From Eubacteriales Family XIII. Incertae Sedis bacterium (GTDB lineage Bacteria; Bacillota; Clostridia; Peptostreptococcales; Anaerovoracaceae): a stretch of 34,854 bases of DNA. A program made the translations under genes and the position numbers. Positions 19,780 to 28,022 of the stretch are shown one piece after another. The notes below the pieces were generated by a model. It saw only the letters and a list, made by a program, of their open reading frames with translations. It did no database searches and was not told the origin of the DNA. How positions within the stretch are numbered: position 1 is the stretch's first letter; each line of letters starts with the position of its first letter. The stretch spans positions 1 through 34,854 of the forward strand of contig JAIRPE010000054.1 of assembly GCA_031257175.1 (NCBI GenBank), in the 5' to 3' direction.

Positions 19780-19808
19780 TTGACAATAGGTAAAAAGTTT
19801 TTTATTAT
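19780..19808 (+). promoter_or_regulatory. Candidate promoter upstream of the membrane protein/hydrolase genes
   Basis: TTGACA - 17 bp - TATTAT in an AT-rich patch. Confidence 0.55.
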
Positions 19809-20026
19809 AATTAAATGGAACCATGAGACTGGACGAATGCTGTTGGCAATATATCAAAATAATCCCATTTATTGAAGCTGTCCCCTCATATAGGTTTTTC
19901 ACGCTTTCCTCAATCAAAATTTTGGTTCAGGCGAGCCGTAGCTTTGTCGCGTGGCATATGGGGAGTTCCGCGGCAACCGTGGATGGCGGCGAAGAAGCGG
20001 GAAACGAACGAAAGGAGGCTGTCGTA

Positions 20027-20899
20027 ATGATGGCAAAACCTTGGGTCAGGTATATATGCTTGGTGGCGGTCCTGCTGGTGACGGGACTGGGCTACACGGG
20101 CGTGGCGCGGCATTTCGAGTCGTTAAAGAGTAAAACGCTTGAAGACAGGCCGCCCGTGCATAACCACTACAGGGCGACGCAGGACGCGCTGGAAGCTAAG
20201 TATGGAGAGAAGTTCAGAATGAGCAAAGATAGAATCCTGCCCTGGGTACCTCAGGGCACGTTCTACAAAACCTGGCCTACGGGCAGGCGGGACATGGAGT
20301 TTGGGGTCTTGAGCATATGCGAGGAAGAGCCGGAGACAAAGAAACATAAGGAAGGGACGCTGAGTTTTAGCGACAACTACTGCGGCGTGCTGGCGAGGGA
20401 GGAGTGCTGCGCGCTCATAGAGTCCGCGGTAAGGGAAGTTCTGCCGGAGTGCAAGGTTAATCTGAAGATTCATCTGGGCGTTTCAACCTTTGAGCGCCTT
20501 TGTCCCGGCCAAATGCCAGGGGACAGAACCTTGGAGCATGTGCTGGGGCTCGTCCCGCCGATGTACAGTATCCGAGTGGCAGTCGTGATCAGAAACGACG
20601 GAGAGGCATCCGAGGCATATGAGGGAACGCTGGCCCTGCTGGAGGAAAAGGTCCGTGCCGCCACAGGAGCGAGGGTCGAAGAATTCGAGCTCTACGTGGC
20701 GCCCGAGGAGGTCTACGACGACTACGGCGACGAACGGGTGTTTTGGAGAAGTGACCGCAGTGACGACGACTGGCGTCGCTATCGTTACGGCGACGCCATC
20801 CACATCGGCGATCTCATAGAGCAGGCGGGCAAAGACGGCTTCATGTATTTTCTCGGTTCGGGGTTAGAAGAGGAGGCGGACGATGACGAGCGAGAATAA
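20027..20899 (+). CDS. Single-pass membrane protein with a large extracytoplasmic domain
   Basis: MMAKPWVRYICLVAVLLVTGLGYTGVARHFESLK; RBS AAAGGAGG upstream of 20027; overlaps the next gene by 17 nt. Confidence 0.7.
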   Translation: MMAKPWVRYICLVAVLLVTGLGYTGVARHFESLKSKTLEDRPPVHNHYRATQDALEAKYGEKFRMSKDRILPWVPQGTFYKTWPTGRRDMEFGVLSICEEEPETKKHKEGTLSFSDNYCGVLAREECCALIESAVREVLPECKVNLKIHLGVSTFERLCPGQMPGDRTLEHVLGLVPPMYSIRVAVVIRNDGEASEAYEGTLALLEEKVRAATGARVEEFELYVAPEEVYDDYGDERVFWRSDRSDDDWRRYRYGDAIHIGDLIEQAGKDGFMYFLGSGLEEEADDDERE

Positions 20900-22937
20900 T
20901 GCGGCAAGATCCGAGTACCTGGACGACAACGCGAGGCTGGCGTTACTGGCCTCCTTGGTCTATCTTGACAGGCTGCTGTACGAAGACGGGCTCCCGGACT
21001 CTGATGCGGGCGAAATAAAGGAGGTTGCCGTCGAAGACGGGCCCATCGTCGCGGAGCGGGCCAAAGAGGCGCTAGTTGAATTGAAAAAAAAGGAACTCTT
21101 CGACGGTTATGGGAAGGATGACTTCCCTGGCAAGATGACGGAGGAGGAATGGAGGGCTACGCTGAGGAGCGCCGCCGCTGACCCTTGTCTGCAACGCGTC
21201 CGCGTGGCAGGGTACTACGACAAGTTCGGCGGCAAGGAAGGCAGAGGGGTGATGTTCAGGGACGAAGGGACGGGCGACGTGGCCATAGTATTCATGGGCA
21301 CGGGCAAATTCGAGTGGAAAGTGGATGCCAAAGGCCTCACGGGACGGGGGCTGTCCGCCTCTCAGAAGGACGCAGTGCAGTTTTTCGAAAACATGCGCGC
21401 GACGTTCGGCTTAGGCGGAAACGGGGGGCGCGTGTTCGTGTCCGGCCACTCTGCGGGCGGCAACAAGGCCGAGGTGGTGACCGTGCTGTTCCCCGACATA
21501 GTCACCAAATGCTTATCCTATGACGGGCAGGGGCACTCGAAATGGTTCATGGAGACGTACCGGGAGACTATAGACCGGATTCGAGAAGAAGACAGAAAAA
21601 TCAAAGAAGAAGACAGAAAAAGTAAAGAAGAAAAAATAGTCAGGGTGGCTGAAATCGGCGACTTTGTTCATGCCCTCGGTATACCGCTGAAAAGCGCGAC
21701 ATACTACGCCCGTCAGGACACCCACGGCGGCACGGCTTACGGCGACCCGCCCCAGCTGTCCCACTGCCCGAACGCCATACTGCGCGAGGACGGGACGTTC
21801 ACCGAGGAATTGAATACGGGGGAACCCGCCTTGGCCAGGCTGGTCAACAAGCTGACCTTGGCCATCATGGAGAGGGAGGACGCGGAAGAACTGGCTACAG
21901 GGGTTATGGGGTTTCTCGAGGGCGAGCGGAACTGGGGGGAGTTATGGAAGACGCTGGAACTGTTCGGGGCGCTACTTGAGGAAACCGAAAGGCCGAGCGA
22001 CGGGAAACTGGAGGATTGTAAGTCTGAAAACGGGGAACCGGGGACTGATAGCACGTTCCGGGAAGATTTTCTGGAAGCCCTGGGCGACAGGGAGACAAGG
22101 CGAGCCGTGGTGGCGCTGCTGTCCGAAATGATCTACGGCCACGGGGACGACGGCTACAAAGGGGAACGACGCCTGGAGCCCGCGCTGGACGCGGCGCTCG
22201 ACGACCCCGAACTGCTCATGGCGCTTACGGAGTACCTGATAGCCCTGCGCCCCCTGTTCGACGACGCGGCTAACGGGCGAGGGCGTGAAGCGCTCATGGG
22301 GCGGCTCAAGCCCATTATAGCGCGGCTCGGCTTGAGGATGTTGACGACGGCGCAGTGGCAGGGGGGGCTTTTTTTCCCGTCGCCCGGCGGCGCCGTAAAA
22401 GCCGCTCAAGCCTGGGAAGGCATTAGCGAGACCAAGAAAACTCTGCTTCTGAGAGCTTTGACAGACCCTTATCTCATCGAAAAATTAAGAACCAAGACAG
22501 GCGACGCGTATAAAGAGCTGACGGGTGAGCTGATGCTTTTCCTTAAGCCCGGCGGCACAGTCAAAATGGCCGTCGCGGCATCCAACGGCATAATCGGCCT
22601 CGGAGCCGGAGTTGCGGAGCGAAAGCAGGCGTCTGACGGGGTCATAATGGCGGACATGGATTGGCTCCAACGGAAAAGGACGCGGACTGAGGCGTTGTGC
22701 GAGGAGCTTCGCGCGCAAAGAAAAGAAATAGAGGGTTTCAAGAATTTGGCGGAAGAAGCTTTGAATCAGTGCGACGACAGCGGCGTCAAAGCTAAAGCCC
22801 GGGCCGTCATAAAAAGCTGCGATGACACGGACTATCGCTGCGGGGTCGCCATAAGGAAGACGGAAGAGCTGGCCAAGGGGTTGGAGAAGGCCATGAACAA
22901 TTATCGGACGTTGGAGAGCGAGCTGGCGCGTCTCTAG
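20883..22937 (+). CDS. Alpha/beta-hydrolase (DUF2974/Mbeg1-like) with helical C-terminus; candidate T7SS lipase effector
   Basis: AIVFMGTG..., VFVSGHSAGGNKAEVV (GxSxG nucleophile elbow), LSYDGQG; C-terminal coiled-coil MDWLQRKRTRTEALCEELRAQRKEIEGF...NNYRTLESELARL. Confidence 0.72.
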   Translation: MTSENNAARSEYLDDNARLALLASLVYLDRLLYEDGLPDSDAGEIKEVAVEDGPIVAERAKEALVELKKKELFDGYGKDDFPGKMTEEEWRATLRSAAADPCLQRVRVAGYYDKFGGKEGRGVMFRDEGTGDVAIVFMGTGKFEWKVDAKGLTGRGLSASQKDAVQFFENMRATFGLGGNGGRVFVSGHSAGGNKAEVVTVLFPDIVTKCLSYDGQGHSKWFMETYRETIDRIREEDRKIKEEDRKSKEEKIVRVAEIGDFVHALGIPLKSATYYARQDTHGGTAYGDPPQLSHCPNAILREDGTFTEELNTGEPALARLVNKLTLAIMEREDAEELATGVMGFLEGERNWGELWKTLELFGALLEETERPSDGKLEDCKSENGEPGTDSTFREDFLEALGDRETRRAVVALLSEMIYGHGDDGYKGERRLEPALDAALDDPELLMALTEYLIALRPLFDDAANGRGREALMGRLKPIIARLGLRMLTTAQWQGGLFFPSPGGAVKAAQAWEGISETKKTLLLRALTDPYLIEKLRTKTGDAYKELTGELMLFLKPGGTVKMAVAASNGIIGLGAGVAERKQASDGVIMADMDWLQRKRTRTEALCEELRAQRKEIEGFKNLAEEALNQCDDSGVKAKARAVIKSCDDTDYRCGVAIRKTEELAKGLEKAMNNYRTLESELARL

Positions 22938-22986
22938 GCGGCGGGACGACGTGAACGCAAAAGACGAGGCGGCAGGAGGCGCGCTA

Positions 22987-24180
22987 ATGAAGAGCAGGGA
23001 CACGAAGATGGCTATGAGGAAATTATTGGCAGCCATTTTGGCGGCGGCGCTGATGACGGGGGCTACAGCCTGTCAGACAGAGCCGAGCGACTTAAGAGAG
23101 GTGAAGCGTATGTTGTCGAACACCTTGAGCGCGAAAGTGGAGTACCGGTTCCAAATGCTTGAAAAAAACAGAATAGCTTATCTTTTTAGGGATGAAAACG
23201 GCGTTTGTTTTAGTGTGGATGCGTGGGTAACCGAAGATTATTGGCTTGGGGGTCTCGGCGTCAAACATCGCGGGCATGGCTGCGACTACTACGAACGTCT
23301 GTTGGAAGCGAACAACGAGAGCATCAGGGCCGCGCTGGCAGGTTACGGCGTCGTCAGGTATGTGGACAACTTTTTGCCCTATGTGGCGGTCGGCAGTTAC
23401 GCCGACCTTGAGAATGCCGCAGAAGCGCTTTGCGCTATAAAGGACATAGCTGCGGGATTTCCCATACGCTGGGACAGATACGCCCCGGCATTCGGATTCG
23501 AGGTGGTGACCTTGTCGGCGGAGCGCACGGACGAGGACGGGAGGCAGAGCGGTTTAAGTTTATGGGAGATATGCTACAAGGATATAGAGAGCTTTCCCGA
23601 GCGAGCCGAGCTGCTGGAGGAACTGCGCCGAGAGTATGTTGACAGGGTTAAGCTCGGAGAGTTCGCCGAAGAGCTGCCGGACGAAATTTTGGAAAAATAC
23701 CCCGCGTCGCGCATGAAGCTCTTGCGCGTGGGAGGAGCGGAAACAGCAGAACAGGAGTACATGGCGGATCTTTTTTATGACCGCGGGACGGGCGAGTATT
23801 TTATCAAGAACTTAAGCCTCTGGCAGGTATTCGACCATGCATGCGAACCTACGCGGGGACTGTTCAGGCAGTTGGTGCAGGCGCTTGGCGGCGTCTACCG
23901 ATACGAAGGATGGAAAAAAGCGTCTTGGGAGATAGGCGGCGACCTCTGGACTGCCGAGATAGTCTCGGAGCAGGGCGACGACGACGGAATGCGCGTCAAG
24001 AGTATAACGGTCAGGAAGAACGGGGCCGAACTCGACGTGGCGAAGCCCGACAATATCATAGGCAAGGACGAAGGGGTAGCCTACACGTTCGCGGACTACC
24101 CTTTGTCCGACCTGGAGAAGCTGCTGGGCGCCAAGACGGAAGTAGATCATAAGGAGATGGCGGTTCGCATAGTAAGGTGA
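22987..24180 (+). CDS. Predicted lipoprotein of unknown function
   Basis: ATG at 22987 with AGGAGG; N-terminus MAMRKLLAAILAAALMTGATACQTEPSD (weak lipobox ATAC). Confidence 0.62.
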   Translation: MKSRDTKMAMRKLLAAILAAALMTGATACQTEPSDLREVKRMLSNTLSAKVEYRFQMLEKNRIAYLFRDENGVCFSVDAWVTEDYWLGGLGVKHRGHGCDYYERLLEANNESIRAALAGYGVVRYVDNFLPYVAVGSYADLENAAEALCAIKDIAAGFPIRWDRYAPAFGFEVVTLSAERTDEDGRQSGLSLWEICYKDIESFPERAELLEELRREYVDRVKLGEFAEELPDEILEKYPASRMKLLRVGGAETAEQEYMADLFYDRGTGEYFIKNLSLWQVFDHACEPTRGLFRQLVQALGGVYRYEGWKKASWEIGGDLWTAEIVSEQGDDDGMRVKSITVRKNGAELDVAKPDNIIGKDEGVAYTFADYPLSDLEKLLGAKTEVDHKEMAVRIVR

Positions 24181-24233
24181 CGCGGGCATGAAGGGGTCGG
24201 GGGCTTCCTGCGGCAGACCGGGGTTTGACTGAA

Positions 24234-24484
24234 AAAATAATCATGTCGTTGTGAGGGGCGGAGAAGCGATTTTATCGACGGCGCGTCCGGCGCGTTTCGC
24301 GCCGGAGCGTCTGGGGGATGATTTTGCGCAGGAAGGCGATTTGAGGATTATTTTCCAAATGGTTGGACGTGAGCGTTGTAGGATCCATGTACGACGACGT
24401 GAACTGATACGAATCCGCATTTAAGATGTTGCCTTGGAGCGAATTGGCAGACGCCATCCTCCGAAGAGGTGTGGACGAGGCCAC
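24234..24484 (-). pseudogene. Decayed element/short ORF MASANSLQGNILNADSYQFTSSYMDP...
   Basis: 70-aa ORF at 24272-24484; first ~18 codons match the second remnant near 18832; GGAGG directly before ATGGCGTCTGCC. Confidence 0.45.
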
Positions 24485-24795
24485 CTGGAATGTGTTGCAA
24501 AGGGCATATCAGTAGGGCGCGGAGGCGAACGGGAGGCTGACTGACAGATCGGTCGCTATGGGGGCCCCTTCCCGGAAGGAATACAGGAAGGCTTAGCGGA
24601 AGGCCAAAGCGTTAGTCGAGGGAGCGTGATCGGTGGTGAGGGGGGTACGGGACGCGTGACGGGCGTACATTTGCATTTTGAGGTGCATAAAAACCTAAAA
24701 ATAACAGGCGACAAGCTGTCGCGCGCGGATACTGCGCTCAACCCATGGATATTCTTGCCCTAGCGCGGGTTCTAGTGTTGGAAGGAGTATGTGAA

Positions 24796-25932
24796 ATGAA
24801 GAAAGTAACGGGTGAAATGAACATAAAAATAATGACAGCGGCAATGCTGGCGGTTCTGGCGGTCGGCTTGGCGGGTTGCGTGGAGCCTCCCGCATCGCCC
24901 GATGTTTTGGAGGGAGCGGAGGTCGCGACGGTCACGACGGCGGGCGCGTCTGCCCTGCCTCAGACGCCGTCGCTTAAAAGCGATGAAAGCGACGAAAGCG
25001 ATGAAAGTGGGAAAAACTGGGAGTGCGTCGAGAGGCTGTCGCGTTACCTGGGGAGAAGCATCGATGATATTCTTTATGGCGGCGAGGAGTCGTGTGAAAT
25101 CGCGTACGTTAAAGAAAACGCCACCGAGTACATCTTTCTCGAGACACCATCCACCTCCACCGTGCGCGCTATTTTTGACGGGCCGGTCTGGGACGGAAAT
25201 TCGCGTTGCAAGGCGGTTCTGGCAAGAGACTATCAGTCTGCGGCCCAAGACTTGGAATATGTCAAGAAACAATATGGGAACAATATGGAGTGGCGCGAAA
25301 CGGGCGGTTCCCGCGGCTATTGCGCCTACGCTTTCAAAGAAGGAGCGGAAGCGAGGATTTACCCCGTGTCAGGCGGGACGCGGGACTGGTTGGGGATAAT
25401 CGTCTGCGAAACGGGCGCGGAGGATATGGATTTCGAGAAGTATTTGACAGTGCATCCGTTCAAGTCTGTTGACGGAATCCCGCAATATCGCGTCATAGAC
25501 GTAGCGGAGAGGGAAAAGCCCGAATGGGAGAACGCGCGGCGGTTTATGTCATACATTGGCAAAAGCTTTGAAGAAATAAAGGCGGACTTCCCAAATTTGG
25601 AGCATTACGAAGATAGCGAATACGAGGAGTACGGCATGACAGACAAGGAAACGGGCGCCATTTTCATAGATGATGGCGGGAACGGCCGTTGTTCTTATTG
25701 CGAGATACCCCAAGGCTTTTTCTTCGAGGGCCTGCTTCGAGAGGATGGCACGGCGTCGCGTGAGGACTTAATGAGCTATTGGCCTGTTGAACACGCATGG
25801 TATAAGACAGACGGCTGCGCTGGCTCTTGGTACAAATTCCTGTTCGACGACATGGGTATATCTCTGCGCTCCTACTGGGCAGATGGGTCTATTTACAGCG
25901 GCGGGACGGTTTACATCTCTAAGAGGAATTGA
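24796..25932 (+). CDS. Lipoprotein with duplicated W-x(n)-YLG/YIG-S module (paralogue 1)
   Basis: Lipobox GLAGC in MNIKIMTAAMLAVLAVGLAGCVEPP; repeated modules NWECVERLSRYLGRSIDDIL and EWENARRFMSYIGKSFEEIKADFPNL; paralogous to 28023-29159. Confidence 0.75.
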   Translation: MKKVTGEMNIKIMTAAMLAVLAVGLAGCVEPPASPDVLEGAEVATVTTAGASALPQTPSLKSDESDESDESGKNWECVERLSRYLGRSIDDILYGGEESCEIAYVKENATEYIFLETPSTSTVRAIFDGPVWDGNSRCKAVLARDYQSAAQDLEYVKKQYGNNMEWRETGGSRGYCAYAFKEGAEARIYPVSGGTRDWLGIIVCETGAEDMDFEKYLTVHPFKSVDGIPQYRVIDVAEREKPEWENARRFMSYIGKSFEEIKADFPNLEHYEDSEYEEYGMTDKETGAIFIDDGGNGRCSYCEIPQGFFFEGLLREDGTASREDLMSYWPVEHAWYKTDGCAGSWYKFLFDDMGISLRSYWADGSIYSGGTVYISKRN

Positions 25933-25933
25933 C

Positions 25934-26261
25934 ATGAGCCAGGCTCCAGGCCCCTGTCGGTTCGTTCATGACGGCGCGCTTCCCGCCCCTCCGCGAAAAA
26001 ACATGTTCCCAGGGACGCTTCCATTTGGAAACAAGTATTTCGAGCGAGAAGTTACAAGGGTTCAGGTCTGGCTGAAGGGCCTGGGCTATTACGGCAACGA
26101 ATACGCGGGCAACAAAACGGAGATTGGTCGCAAGACGGACGGCTTCCCTGGGAACAACACGGAGGCGAACGGGGAAGCTGAATGTCAAGCCGATGGCCAC
26201 GCCCGAGACGGAAAAAGGGCCCGCTCCGGGCGAAACCTCGCAAGAGGGCAATGAAAATTAA
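25934..26261 (+). pseudogene. Frameshifted peptidoglycan-binding (PG_binding_1-like) remnant fused to a duplicated lipoprotein tail
   Basis: VTRVQVWLKGLGYYGNEYAGNKTEIGRKTDGFPGNNTEA resembles PG_binding_1; the +1 frame after GGGG continues KLNVKPMATPETEKGPAPGETSQEGNEN*, matching the tail of 27338-27847. Confidence 0.55.
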
Positions 26262-26279
26262 CTAAGGGAGACAAATAAA

Positions 26280-27341
26280 GTGCAGGAAAACCAGGCGTTC
26301 GACTTTGCCAAGGCGGTGGAGCTGCGCAACAAGCTGAAAAACGGGATAACCTCCATAAAGGGCGCGCTCGACAGATGCCAGGCCATGGTCGAGGAATGCC
26401 GCGGCTGGTGGAGAGGCGGATCGGAGGAAGCCCTCATCAAAAGCTTCGCATGGAGGAAGAAGGAGGCTCTCAGGGACTTGGAGAAATGGCTGGGGGCCCT
26501 CCAGCGGAAGCTCAAGGAGGTGGAGGACGCCAAGGCGGGGCAGGAGGCGGCGCTGAAGAAAGCCTTGAACGAAAGCCCGACTGTCTCGAGCTTCAACGCA
26601 AAGCGCGGGAAACCCCAAGTGGATACTGTCATTGGCAACGCGTTCTCGTCGCAGGCCCAAAAATCCGACAAAATGGCTACGGCGTATGAAAGGTTCATAG
26701 CTGCCGCGCGGAACGCGGGCATCTACGGCCATTGCTTCAGTAGCGCTTTTATACGTCGTCAGCACATCCCCTTGGGGCAAGTGACGGACGAGGCGCTGAT
26801 ATTAGGCAACTATATTAGCAACATCAGGTCGGGGAGCGTGAAAGGCTATGTCAACGGCCAAGGGAACGAGCCGTACAGTAAATTCAGGTACGGAGGCTTT
26901 CCCATGTCAGAAAATGGTTGCGGGGTCATAGCGGTCCACAACGCGTTGGTGGCGCTGGGTAAAGAAGAGGAATTGCGTGACGTGGCTCTTTACTTCGATA
27001 AACACGGCGCCATTTTTCGAGGGGCGCTCGGAACTAACCCTCTTGAGCCCATCAACTTCTTCTCTCTCAAGGGCTGTATAGTTACGACTTCTTTAAACCC
27101 GTCGAAATTCGACGCGCTGGCCGCCTCATCGACTGTGTGCGTCATGACGTTCTGGAACGACAAGAACAATCTGACTAGAGGGGCCCACACGGTGGCTATC
27201 ACGAAGAACCCGGATGGCAGCATAGAGGTTTATAACTACAGCAATGAGAATAGGGAGGCGAAATCGTATCCGTCCATAGAAGCCATGATAAGAGAAGGCA
27301 ATTTCGGGCCTATAGTGCTATTGGGGGTGAGCAATCTATGA
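26280..27341 (+). CDS. WXG-like N-terminal domain fused to a papain-like/C39-like cysteine peptidase domain; candidate T7SS effector
   Basis: GTG start with AAGGGAG; helical N-terminus with CRGWWRGGSEEALIKSF; C-terminal MSENGCGVIAVHNALVALG (Cys), RGAHTVAITKNPDGSIEVYNYS (His, then Asn/Asp). Confidence 0.75.
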   Translation: MQENQAFDFAKAVELRNKLKNGITSIKGALDRCQAMVEECRGWWRGGSEEALIKSFAWRKKEALRDLEKWLGALQRKLKEVEDAKAGQEAALKKALNESPTVSSFNAKRGKPQVDTVIGNAFSSQAQKSDKMATAYERFIAAARNAGIYGHCFSSAFIRRQHIPLGQVTDEALILGNYISNIRSGSVKGYVNGQGNEPYSKFRYGGFPMSENGCGVIAVHNALVALGKEEELRDVALYFDKHGAIFRGALGTNPLEPINFFSLKGCIVTTSLNPSKFDALAASSTVCVMTFWNDKNNLTRGAHTVAITKNPDGSIEVYNYSNENREAKSYPSIEAMIREGNFGPIVLLGVSNL

Positions 27342-27847
27342 GAAACATAGCCAAAACCGTCGCCTGGGGGTTGCTTGTCTGCCTGGCGTTGACCGGATGC
27401 GTGGACTTCTACAGCGACAAGCGCCCCAATGCGTACCAAAATACGCGATGGGTAGCAGAAAGCCCCAGCATATATTTTGACGTGAACGAAAAATACCGCC
27501 AAGTGACAGGCGGATATACCACTTACGGGAAAATAGAGATCGACGGCGTGACCACAAAAATCACCGTTAGCTTTGACTATGGAGCAGGAATTGAATTTTA
27601 CGATATTTCCCCCTACATGCCGACAGGCAAGGAGGAAAATTATGTAGGATATGGAAGACATGAGAATTACCTGTTCCGCGGCGACTGCAAGTTCGGCCGT
27701 GACAAGTTCGTGGTCAGAATTAGGAACAACGAGAGAGGATTCCTAGACGACTCGATAGAGGAGATAGTCTTTGTCAGGGAGGACATGCCCGAGACGGAAA
27801 AAGGGCCCGCTTCGGGCGAAACCTCGCGAGAGGGCAATGAAAATTAA
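27338..27847 (+). CDS. Lipoprotein, candidate immunity protein for the upstream peptidase
   Basis: MRNIAKTVAWGLLVCLALTGCVDFY (LTGC lipobox); ATGA overlap with the 26280 gene. Confidence 0.68.
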   Translation: MRNIAKTVAWGLLVCLALTGCVDFYSDKRPNAYQNTRWVAESPSIYFDVNEKYRQVTGGYTTYGKIEIDGVTTKITVSFDYGAGIEFYDISPYMPTGKEENYVGYGRHENYLFRGDCKFGRDKFVVRIRNNERGFLDDSIEEIVFVREDMPETEKGPASGETSREGNEN

Positions 27848-27865
27848 CTAAAGGAGACAAATAAA

Positions 27866-28006
27866 GTGCAAGAAAACCAAGCGTTCGACTTCGCCAAGGC
27901 GGGGCAGGAGGCGGCGCTGAAGAAAGCCTTGAACGAAAGCCCGACTGTTCTCGGCCTCGGCAACAAGCAAAAAAAAACTGCAGATAACCCAAATAAATAT
28001 TGCTAA
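27866..28006 (+). pseudogene. Truncated, internally deleted duplicate of the 26280 effector gene
   Basis: VQENQAFDFAKAGQEAALKKALNESPTVLGLGNKQKKTADNPNKYC*; near identical to codons of 26280 flanking a 222-bp deletion at gccaaggcgg repeats. Confidence 0.85.
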
Positions 28007-28022
28007 AAATGGGAGGAAAACA

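Noticed and set aside
24288-24308. TCCGGCGCG-ttt-CGCGCCGGA perfect hairpin
   Set aside because: No T-run on either strand and located in decayed intergenic sequence; not called as a terminator
24961-25014. GATGAAAGCGACGAAAGCGATGAAAGT short repeat in lipoprotein paralogue 1
   Set aside because: Looks like an ordinary acidic linker (SDESDESDES) after the lipobox; too short to treat as a separate element
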